Shown in pieces: positions 1-5,021 of a stretch of 5,393 nucleotides of DNA. Source of the DNA: Bacillota bacterium (GTDB taxonomy: Bacteria > Bacillota_A > Clostridia > Clostridiales > Clostridiaceae); assembly GCA_021780795.1 (NCBI GenBank), contig JAJXYA010000308.1:1-5393 (forward strand), given 5' to 3'. Numbering within the stretch: the stretch's first letter is position 1; every line of letters begins with the position of its first letter. A program made the position numbers and the translations under genes. Below the pieces are notes generated by a model. That model did no database searches. It was not told the origin of the DNA and saw only the letters and a program-made list of their open reading frames with translations.

Positions 1-1
1 T

Positions 2-172
2 TCTATTATTATACTTGTTATTGGTCTATTGTTACTAGCCATATCGCTAGGAATTTTTCTTGTTATCATGGTATGTATAATATTTATAATTATTGGAATA
101 TGGGCTATATGGTGGGGATTTTATGCCCTATTTGTATTGATATATAGACTGTTTAATAGACATGAAATGTAA
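2..172 (+). CDS. C-terminal end of a hydrophobic membrane protein (5' end outside window)
   Basis: This is an open frame with no start in the window, ending at TAA 170-172 and giving 56 visible residues. Almost all of it is hydrophobic: about residues 2-23 and 25-49 form one or two membrane helices, the second rich in aromatic residues (GIWAIWWGFY). A short polar tail, RLFNRHEM, follows and would face the cytosol or virion interior under the positive-inside rule. I do not recognise a family. The stop codon is built into a perfect palindrome (171-193), as for two other genes in this window. It converges on the RBR gene. The frame is clear, but the function is unknown because most of the protein lies outside the window. 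Confidence 0.7.
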   Translation, partial: SIIILVIGLLLLAISLGIFLVIMVCIIFIIIGIWAIWWGFYALFVLIYRLFNRHEM

Positions 173-193
173 TTTTTCACTGCGTGAAAAATT
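171..193. terminator. Perfect 10-bp hairpin between convergent genes (putative transcript-end signal)
   Basis: Arms AATTTTTCAC (171-180) and GTGAAAAATT (184-193) pair perfectly around the loop TGC. The left arm begins inside the TAA stop (170-172) of the upstream membrane-protein gene. Because the element is a palindrome it reads the same from the minus-strand RBR gene, whose stop lies 41 nt away at 234-236, so it could end both transcripts. Giant viruses such as mimivirus are known to end mRNAs at hairpins; applying that here is inference. The TTTCAC/GTGAAA core recurs in the hairpin at 4982-5000. Confidence 0.65.
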
Positions 194-233
194 ATTCCCC
201 TTTGGTCGTACGATTTCTCGTTTCACTCGAACT

Positions 234-2342
234 CTATCTGAGTTTGGTAATAACATCACCCTCTTTGAATTTGGGCAACTTTTTCAAATCTTTGATATAT
301 TCCATTTGTTTTTTTGCAAAATCCAATTTTACTGTTAATACTCCTGGAGCTAGTACTATATTTCTATTATTAGGCGGTCCAGATTCAATTCTAATAGATG
401 TACAGTTAAAATGAGGACACACAGTAGCATTATATATCTCGCATTCATTATATAAAGAAAGATTGGAAATAAATGTTATTCTATACATTTCGAGTAGAAT
501 TTGTTCAACTGCGTTATAGCGTTCATTGTCGTCGATAATCTCTATCGTATGTAATAATTCTCTAAACCTTTCTATCATCATTGCAGAATATGCTTCAAAT
601 ATCAATAATATATTTCTATTCTTTTCATTTTGAACATCAATAGATAATATTTTGCTTAAAAATGCTTTTTCTGTAATCTCGTTATTTATATATCTGACAC
701 GATATTTTTCTGTATCCGTAATTTGTCCAAATTGACCAAGAACTCGAGTATCTGTAGCTTCTCCTACAATACGATAAAACATGTTTATATATAGTGAATA
801 TTTGTGAATACTATCTCTCATGTAATAATGTATATCTGGTAATTCTCCGCATGGAATATTTCCATGTTGTATTGTTGCCTCTTCCTTTTTATTTCTTACC
901 AATTCAAAATAATGAGGATTATGTATTCTTCCCTTTTCTATATCTCCCGTAGTCCAACTAAATGCCGTATGACACATGGTGCAAAACATTTGATCGCATC
1001 CTTCTGTTTTATATATTCTCACAGCGCAGGTTGGACATGGTCTAGACTCTTTCATTATATTTGTAGCTGTCAATACAGCATTGGGGTCACAAACATGTTT
1101 ACCTTGCTTTAATTCATGACATTTGTCACATATTGTACTCTCGCATATTACACAAGACCAATCACTCTTTTTGATAAATCCTTTGCAATTACCGAGAGGG
1201 CATGGTAATTCATATATCTGAACACGTTCTTGTTTCATAGGGGTTCCATCTGGTCTAAAAACCCGTATGCCTCCATATATCGCAGCATATTGTTTATCAA
1301 TTCTTTCATTCAGTTCTTTTATTTTGAAAATCATATTATCAATCTTGGTCTTGTTTTTCTTGTATATTTTTGCGATATCTGAATTCTTGTCGTTCAAATA
1401 TATTTTTCTCAATGTAATCTCTTGATTACCAACGATGAGAACAGAACTATACCTAGGAAATATTTTTTTCAGCTCTCGTTTTAATCTTACTCGCTCTTCC
1501 ATGGCTGGAGCGTACCCTTGACGCATCTTGGCATTTTCTAGAGTCATAGGTATCAGCAACTTTTCTCTGTCAAATAGAATTTGTTTGATATAACCCTTGT
1601 ATACATCTTGGAAATATTTTTTACCAAATTGGTCAATAATAAATTTATTGGTAAATTCCAATTTGCAAGTTGGATTTATACAAGTTGCCAATCTTCCAGC
1701 ATTTTTTATATATTCATTCATACATGTTTTACAAGTTTCGACTTTGCATTTCAAACATACCACCAGTTGAGTGACATCTATAAAATCTTCACTACAGATT
1801 GAACATTCATGTAATACCAACCCCTTGTCTGTCAATATATTTTTTAGCAACTTGACAACCGCCTTTTTATCAGCTTTTGATAAATCTATAATCAGGTTAT
1901 TTGAAACGACATATTCTCCATTGTCTCCCTTTTCTAAAAATTTCTTGACTATAATTTTCTTGTCCAGCTCTCCAAAGCTAGATAGGTCCAACTGTTTGAT
2001 AGCCTCTTCTCTCTTTAGCTCTGTCACCTTCCAATCATTAGCCAATATTCTTCTACGGACATCGCTATACAAGAGATTATTTTCATGGATTTTTGATATC
2101 CTTGTCTTGATCTCTACTTGATTTGATCGTGAGTGAATAGATCTTATTAGGTCGAGATATGTACTACATATTTTATCCAATTTGATAATATTATTTGTTG
2201 GAGATAATCTCTTGTATATCTCTTCTGGTGAAAGAGTTTCAAGAAGATGATATAATTTTGCCTCTGGATCATTCACGATAATAACATGACTATCTCGATC
2301 TAGCATGCCTATTAAAAAATATATCAATGCTAGCCTCTCCAT
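234..2342 (-). CDS. RING/IBR (RBR-like) zinc-finger protein, putative E3 ubiquitin ligase
   Basis: 702 residues, starting at ATG 2342-2340. RBR ligases take ubiquitin from an E2 onto a RING2 cysteine before passing it to substrate. First domain, about 180-226: eight cysteines (C180, C183, C196, C199, C204, C207, C221, C226), an all-Cys RING1-like finger without the usual C-x-H. Next comes FQDVYKGYIKQILFDREK (about 244-261), a signature I associate with the giant-virus RING/IBR family. A long charged, helical spacer (about 262-375) follows. An IBR-like finger has C381, C386, C397, C400, C405, C408 and H416/C418. RING2-like: C436, C439, then EGCDQM with C449 at the catalytic position, C454, C457, FSW (480s end with HNPHYF at 474-479). 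The N-terminal 170 residues and C-terminal 200 residues have no domain I recognise. The fold family is well supported; ligase activity is inferred and the histidine normally two residues after the catalytic cysteine is Gln (Q451). Divergent from the 2426 gene. Confidence 0.9.
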   Translation of the reverse strand: MERLALIYFLIGMLDRDSHVIIVNDPEAKLYHLLETLSPEEIYKRLSPTNNIIKLDKICSTYLDLIRSIHSRSNQVEIKTRISKIHENNLLYSDVRRRILANDWKVTELKREEAIKQLDLSSFGELDKKIIVKKFLEKGDNGEYVVSNNLIIDLSKADKKAVVKLLKNILTDKGLVLHECSICSEDFIDVTQLVVCLKCKVETCKTCMNEYIKNAGRLATCINPTCKLEFTNKFIIDQFGKKYFQDVYKGYIKQILFDREKLLIPMTLENAKMRQGYAPAMEERVRLKRELKKIFPRYSSVLIVGNQEITLRKIYLNDKNSDIAKIYKKNKTKIDNMIFKIKELNERIDKQYAAIYGGIRVFRPDGTPMKQERVQIYELPCPLGNCKGFIKKSDWSCVICESTICDKCHELKQGKHVCDPNAVLTATNIMKESRPCPTCAVRIYKTEGCDQMFCTMCHTAFSWTTGDIEKGRIHNPHYFELVRNKKEEATIQHGNIPCGELPDIHYYMRDSIHKYSLYINMFYRIVGEATDTRVLGQFGQITDTEKYRVRYINNEITEKAFLSKILSIDVQNEKNRNILLIFEAYSAMMIERFRELLHTIEIIDDNERYNAVEQILLEMYRITFISNLSLYNECEIYNATVCPHFNCTSIRIESGPPNNRNIVLAPGVLTVKLDFAKKQMEYIKDLKKLPKFKEGDVITKLR

Positions 2343-2425
2343 AAAATTATTATATATTTTTTTATTTTATAAAAACGGCCTTTATAAATAAAAATCTAGC
2401 AATCATAAAATATCGGTATATAGTA
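2343..2425. promoter_or_regulatory. Divergent promoter region between RBR gene and small membrane-protein gene
   Basis: This 83-bp, very AT-rich gap must hold the start signals for both the minus-strand RBR gene (ATG at 2342) and the plus-strand gene at 2426. TATA-like runs are visible: TATAAATA at 2383-2390, reading toward 2426 and ending 35 nt before its ATG, and an AT run at 2343-2370 next to the RBR start. A short GC island (ACGGCC, 2375-2380) separates the two halves. Base composition makes TATA-like runs likely by chance, so exact elements are uncertain. Confidence 0.4.
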
Positions 2426-2629
2426 ATGCTATGGATGTTGATTCTGGTTCTTATTATTCTCTGCCTAATTCTATTATATAATAGTTCATGTCATGAGGGA
2501 TATCGTGATACACAATTGTTTCTAAAATATCCTCACATGAGAAAATATTGGTACCCATATTCAAACTATAGTATCTATGATGCTGATGCAAATCTACTCG
2601 GTTATCCATATTACAACAAGGCTTATTAA
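2426..2629 (+). CDS. Small single-pass membrane protein with tyrosine-rich tail
   Basis: 67 residues. Residues 1-18 (LWMLILVLIILCLILLY) form one hydrophobic helix that could be an uncleaved signal anchor. The remaining 49 residues are polar and rich in Tyr (10 in the tail) with YPYSNYSIYDAD and GYPYYNKAY clusters. The ATG at 2426 is the first in frame; Met4 (2435) is an alternative start that would still leave most of the helix. No family is recognised. Small anchored proteins with aromatic tails are common in giant-virus genomes and may be virion membrane components, but nothing here proves that. It lies 83 bp from the divergent RBR gene and is followed by the first copy of the intergenic repeat. 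Confidence 0.65.
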   Translation: MLWMLILVLIILCLILLYNSSCHEGYRDTQLFLKYPHMRKYWYPYSNYSIYDADANLLGYPYYNKAY

Positions 2630-2641
2630 GGTAAAAAATAC

Positions 2642-2696
2642 TACTTACATTTGTAAACCTCGCTTCGCTTGGTGATACTCAAAAAAATGAAATTTT
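2642..2696 (+). repeat. Intergenic repeat, copy A
   Basis: This 55-nt element lies 12 nt after the stop of the 2426 gene. It aligns with 3717-3772 at about 42 of 56 columns with one gap (hand alignment). Order of parts: the near-palindrome CTTACATTTGTAAA, a CCTCGCTTCGCTTGGTG block, CTCAAAAA, then a small AT hairpin (arms AAAAT 2684-2688 and ATTTT 2692-2696, loop GAA). Both copies follow a plus-strand gene, so a role in 3' end formation is possible; a decayed mobile or MITE-like element is the alternative. Confidence 0.55.
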
Positions 2697-2731
2697 AATT
2701 TTGTATCAATGATAATCGACTGTCTGAGCAA

Positions 2732-3061
2732 ATGGAAAAGCTAGGCGCTGATGCGACAGTGGGGCAGTTTTTGGCCGATCCGGCAAGGATGGAGGCTCTT
2801 GCCAATACGATTGCCACAGAGCTAAACTTGTATCAGTTTGGCAACTGCTGTCTGTTCTCCTATTGCGAATGGGCTAGTGGTCGTCCTCGGCCCAGATTGT
2901 ATCTCGAGGCAGCGAGGGAATTTCTCCAAGAGATTCCCAAGAACACTCGTTCCTCAACCTTGACCCTTTGTCAACTTGTTCAGAATCTCAAGCAAGTTGC
3001 TACAACTACTGCAGAGTACAGTTGCCCTTGTGCGGTCCGTCTGTTGACCAAGTATTTTTGA
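2732..3061 (+). CDS. Unrecognised 109-residue protein, GC-rich ORF
   Basis: ATG at 2732 is the first in-frame start after an in-frame TAA at 2696-2698; stop TGA 3059-3061. I do not recognise a family. The predicted protein is soluble and mostly helical, with six cysteines (C39, C40, C45, C80, C98, C100) and no membrane segment or signal peptide. The GNCCLFSYCEW and YSCPC motifs could bind metal or form disulfides, but this is speculation. By hand count 164 of 330 bases are G or C (49.7%), against roughly one third in neighbouring genes, and codons ending in G or C are common. This suggests recent acquisition or different selection. It sits between repeat copy A and a hairpin that follows its stop by 8 nt. 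The intact frame, upstream gap and downstream hairpin support it as a real gene. Confidence 0.65.
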   Translation: MEKLGADATVGQFLADPARMEALANTIATELNLYQFGNCCLFSYCEWASGRPRPRLYLEAAREFLQEIPKNTRSSTLTLCQLVQNLKQVATTTAEYSCPCAVRLLTKYF

Positions 3062-3069
3062 GGTCACTT

Positions 3070-3087
3070 TTTTTACGCTAGTAAAAA
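3070..3087 (+). terminator. 7-bp hairpin after the GC-rich ORF
   Basis: Arms TTTTTAC (3070-3076) and GTAAAAA (3081-3087) pair perfectly around loop GCTA, starting 8 nt after the TGA at 3059-3061. It lies between two tandem plus-strand genes and ends right where the TACTTGTTA motif of the next gene begins (3088). It is a likely transcript-end hairpin by analogy with the other palindromes in the window; not tested. Confidence 0.5.
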
Positions 3088-3096
3088 TACTTGTTA
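3088..3096 (+). promoter_or_regulatory. TACTTGTTA start-proximal motif upstream of the 3105 gene
   Basis: TACTTGTTA ends 8 nt before ATG 3105. The same nine bases lie 9 nt before the ATG of the minus-strand peptidase gene (4202-4194), and both are followed by an AT stretch and C-ATG. The similar position and sequence suggest a shared late-type promoter or leader signal. Two occurrences are too few to be sure. Confidence 0.35.
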
Positions 3097-3104
3097 ATAT
3101 TAGC

Positions 3105-3716
3105 ATGTGTTTTGATACCGAGACTTCACTACTTGCATGGTCTTTATCATATTCAATAGCATTTTTTCTCTATTTTAGGAATCGCGGTTATGATAGATGG
3201 AATGCCGCTTTTATTATATCATTTGCAACTATACAATTGTTAGAGGCTGGATTATGGTCCAATTTGGAAAATCCTGATATAAATTCATTGTTTACCAGAT
3301 TGGTATTATTGGTACTATTGACACAGCCATTGGTACAGACCTTTATGGGTTACAAGAGCACCAAATCAGAGCTATTGTTCTACTCTTCTATAGTATTTTG
3401 CATCATACTGATATATGGCCTATACCGTATAACCCAAGGCACATTTACATCTACTATAGGTCCTAATGGACACTTGGTATGGACTAGCTCGGAATATCCA
3501 TCAAATTTCCTAGGACCAAGTTGGGTCACTATATTATATCTACTAGGCCTAATGGTTCCACTATTATTTATGAAAGAGTATCGAGGAATACCCTTGTTAC
3601 TAGTTGGCCTAGGAACGTTTGCATACAATCTCAAGTATTCTTCATCTGGAGAATTTGGTAGTATGTGGTGCTTTAGCGCTGTAATATATTCGATATTGGC
3701 TCTATTCGTAAATTGA
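3105..3716 (+). CDS. Seven-segment integral membrane protein, 'MCF' family (DUF6629-like)
   Basis: 203 residues, first in-frame ATG at 3105. Predicted membrane helices at about 7-24, 32-52, 64-82, 88-107, 139-157, 161-176 and 187-202, with a longer polar loop at 108-138 (TQGTFTSTIGPNGHLVW). The very N-terminal MCF with a following acidic/serine stretch, a Q-x-x-E-x-x-L-W motif in the second helix (IQLLEAGLW, 43-51) and GSMWCF near the C-terminus (185-190) match a family of unknown function that I recall from giant viruses and from bacteria as DUF6629-like. That assignment is from memory of motifs, not a search. No catalytic site is evident; a transporter or host-membrane role is possible. It follows the GC-rich ORF in tandem, and converges on the peptidase gene with only 45 bp between stops. 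Confidence 0.75.
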   Translation: MCFDTETSLLAWSLSYSIAFFLYFRNRGYDRWNAAFIISFATIQLLEAGLWSNLENPDINSLFTRLVLLVLLTQPLVQTFMGYKSTKSELLFYSSIVFCIILIYGLYRITQGTFTSTIGPNGHLVWTSSEYPSNFLGPSWVTILYLLGLMVPLLFMKEYRGIPLLLVGLGTFAYNLKYSSSGEFGSMWCFSAVIYSILALFVN

Positions 3717-3772
3717 TACTCACATTTGTAAGCCTCACTACTTTCGGTGTATCCTCAAAAATTAAGAATTTT
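3717..3772 (+). repeat. Intergenic repeat, copy B
   Basis: 56-nt partner of the element at 2642-2696. It starts one base after the TGA (3714-3716) of the membrane-protein gene and runs into the stop of the convergent peptidase gene. Conserved parts are ACATTTGTAA, GCCTC, GGTG and CTCAAAAA, followed by an AT palindrome. The middle CTCGCTTCGCTTGG block of copy A is here CTCACTACTTTCGG. GATAC (3715-3719) can pair with GTATC (3749-3753), closing a larger stem-loop. Confidence 0.5.
3758..3772. terminator. 6-bp AT palindrome on the stop codon of the peptidase gene
   Basis: Arms AAAATT (3758-3763) and AATTTT (3767-3772) pair around loop AAG. The minus-strand stop TAA (3764-3762) lies in the element, so on the minus strand the hairpin covers the end of the coding sequence, as at 171-193 and 4982-5000 on the plus strand. 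It separates convergent genes and may serve both. With AT-only arms it is weaker than the other hairpins and also forms the tail of repeat copy B. Confidence 0.45.
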
Positions 3773-4184
3773 CCACACCGCAATATGATTTGGGCATTGG
3801 GATATTTGGATTATATATCCCAAGCCGAGTCGCCTTTTTGAGCAACTTTGTAAAGTTTTTCTGAAACTCTTCGTCATGACCTTTGGTTCTGGAACACATG
3901 TGGGCAAGTTCATGAAGAGCCACATACATTATGGTATTCATATCATATACATATCCACTCTTGGGGTCCTTGAGGCATAATGTAATAATAGACTTGTTCT
4001 CTGTATATGCAGAAGATCCCTCTCTCAATGGAATATTTGAATAAGAGGAATCTAGTTTGATAAAGTTTTCTCTCACCTTTTTAAGAGTTGAATTATCTAC
4101 AGAGTAAAAAGACTTGTTTGGCATAAAATTATACAATATCACCAAACCAATTATAATGATAAAAATAATTACAGTATTCCACAT
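3762..4184 (-). CDS. Membrane-anchored WLM/SprT-like zinc metallopeptidase
   Basis: 140 residues from ATG 4184-4182. Residues 3-20 form a hydrophobic helix (VIIFIIIIGLVILYNF), probably an N-terminal anchor. The zinc site is HELAH (91-95) with a third likely ligand H103 in KGHDEEF, that is HExxH-x7-H followed by D and an aromatic, as in the WLM/Wss1-like group. The end PKSYCG (131-136) matches a C-terminal YCG motif that I recall in short giant-virus members. WLM peptidases in eukaryotes act on SUMO/ubiquitin-linked or DNA-crosslinked proteins; the viral substrate is unknown. The same frame is open upstream to 4298, but that extension would cross the duplicated promoter region and stop one base short of the divergent gene's ATG, so the shorter start, directly before the helix, is preferred. 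Confidence 0.85.
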   Translation of the reverse strand: MWNTVIIFIIIIGLVILYNFMPNKSFYSVDNSTLKKVRENFIKLDSSYSNIPLREGSSAYTENKSIITLCLKDPKSGYVYDMNTIMYVALHELAHMCSRTKGHDEEFQKNFTKLLKKATRLGIYNPNIPMPKSYCGVENS

Positions 4185-4299
4185 GTTATATTTTAACAAG
4201 TAAAAAATTATATGAAAAATTGCATTCCGTGGGTTATGGGGAACAAGTAGAAAATTATATGAAAAATAGAAATTGCATTTCTGTTTATAGAATATCAAG
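4185..4299. promoter_or_regulatory. Divergent promoter region with internal duplication
   Basis: 115 bp between the divergent peptidase gene (ATG at 4184, minus) and the 4300 gene (plus). It contains two 26-nt direct copies (4195-4220, 4242-4267), so each direction has two potential copies of the same AT-rich signal. On the minus strand, copy one supplies TACTTGTTA at 4202-4194, 9 nt before the peptidase ATG. On the plus strand the nearer copy ends 32 nt before ATG 4300. That the region is regulatory follows from its position; the element itself is inferred. Confidence 0.5.
4195..4267 (+). repeat. Tandem-spaced 26-nt direct repeat in promoter region (period 47)
   Basis: Copies at 4195-4220 and 4242-4267 match at 25 of 26 positions (A/G difference at position 9). 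Both begin AACAAGTA and contain AAAATTATATGAAAAAT. Similarity continues past the core: TGCATT follows each copy (with a 5-nt AGAAA insert in the second), then loosely alike TTAT. The 47-nt offset suggests a local duplication of a promoter unit. Confidence 0.8.
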
Positions 4300-4983
4300 A
4301 TGGCGGGCAGTTGCGTATTTTACAACTCTAGTAAATATACTCTAGACCAAAACTTGTTAAAATTATTGGAAGCCTGTAGCATGGCAAGATATCCTCCAAA
4401 TTTTGGTATCAAGAATAATAATGTATATGTCAATGGCAAGAATAGAGGCAAGATACCAGAGGATGAAAAAGAGGCCTTTTTATTTCTAGTCAAGAATTTT
4501 AAAAAATGTGGAGCTCTGGTTCTTGAAAATAAAAGTATATCTTGTCATATCGAATCAATAGTAGATTGTGACTGGAAAAAGATTACTCCCAAAACATTGA
4601 AAACTAGATTTATACAGGATTATGTAATTATGCTTGCGGAAAAATATAATCTAACTCCAAGAGAGACTCGAAAGTTGGCCTATACAATAGACCTTGGATT
4701 TATATTTCATTCAATAACCCCTAATGATGTAGAGTACAAGAATGGAAAAATATTAAAAATCAAAAGGATAAAGTTTTGTAAAAAGACTCGAGAGTTTAAA
4801 TTACAAGGGTTCAAGTCAAATACCAAGACTGAAAAGAATGCAACCACTAGCAAAGTATATTCCATGTATGAAAAATTTGTCCAGGAAGCCATCACTCTGG
4901 AAAAAATAAAACAGGATGAAAAGGTAAAACGAAATGAAAAGAGACAAGAGTATAAAAAAAGAATGGCAGAACAAGACACCTAA
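4300..4983 (+). CDS. Unrecognised 227-residue basic protein with charged helical tail
   Basis: ATG 4300 in the favourable context AAGATGG; stop TAA 4981-4983. No named domain is recognised. The N-terminal 80 residues look globular with a short GIKNNNVYVNGKNRGKI hairpin-like segment (36-52). Residues 90-158 (DWKKITPKTLKTRFIQDYVI... YNLTPRETRKLAYTIDLGF) look like a conserved helical core followed by DVEYKNGKILKIKRIKF, a beta-rich pattern that I loosely recall from uncharacterised giant-virus proteins. Residues 185-225 form a highly charged helix or coiled coil rich in K and E. Net charge is basic, so nucleic-acid or protein binding is possible. No membrane segment or signal peptide. It is divergent from the peptidase gene and converges on the FNIP gene with 38 bp between stops. 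Confidence 0.75.
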   Translation: MAGSCVFYNSSKYTLDQNLLKLLEACSMARYPPNFGIKNNNVYVNGKNRGKIPEDEKEAFLFLVKNFKKCGALVLENKSISCHIESIVDCDWKKITPKTLKTRFIQDYVIMLAEKYNLTPRETRKLAYTIDLGFIFHSITPNDVEYKNGKILKIKRIKFCKKTREFKLQGFKSNTKTEKNATTSKVYSMYEKFVQEAITLEKIKQDEKVKRNEKRQEYKKRMAEQDT

Positions 4984-5000
4984 TTTCACTTGGTGAAATT
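4982..5000. terminator. Perfect 8-bp hairpin between convergent genes
   Basis: Arms AATTTCAC (4982-4989) and GTGAAATT (4993-5000) pair around loop TTG. The left arm begins inside the TAA stop (4981-4983) of the upstream gene, and the FNIP-gene stop is at 5022-5024 on the other strand. It shares the TTTCAC-3 nt-GTGAAA core with the 171-193 element and is placed the same way relative to a stop codon, which supports a conserved 3' end signal usable from both strands. Confidence 0.65.
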
Positions 5001-5021
5001 TCTCTGCTCTTAGATTGATAC

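Noticed and set aside
12..20. A third TACTTGTTA
   Set aside because: It lies within the coding part of the partial membrane protein with no nearby start codon, so it is taken as chance; it also shows how weak the motif evidence is.
206..213. Palindrome TCGTACGA downstream of the RBR gene
   Set aside because: An 8-bp self-complementary site with no loop cannot make a useful hairpin, and nothing else marks it as a binding site.
1771..2121. Plus-strand open frame of 116 codons inside the RBR gene (others at 864-1112 and 1581-1802)
   Set aside because: Antisense to a well-supported domain-bearing gene; the serine/phenylalanine-rich translation is what the complement of AT-rich coding DNA gives.
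3380..3634. Minus-strand open frame of 84 codons inside the multi-pass membrane protein gene
   Set aside because: The plus-strand frame has seven coherent membrane segments and family-like end motifs; the antisense frame shows nothing.
4185..4298. 38-codon N-terminal extension of the metallopeptidase in the same frame, starting at ATG 4298
   Set aside because: It would cover the whole divergent intergenic region including the direct repeat and leave no promoter for either gene. The start at 4184 directly precedes a normal membrane anchor.
2343..4299. Mimivirus-type early promoter AAAATTGA in the intergenic gaps
   Set aside because: I looked for the exact octamer upstream of each gene and did not find it; the nearest match (AAATTGA at 3710-3716) is at a gene end.
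4707..4979. Minus-strand open frame of 90 codons opposite the tail of the 4300 gene
   Set aside because: The hydrophobic, cysteine-rich product is a complement artefact of a lysine/glutamate-rich coding stretch, with no separate start or stop signals.
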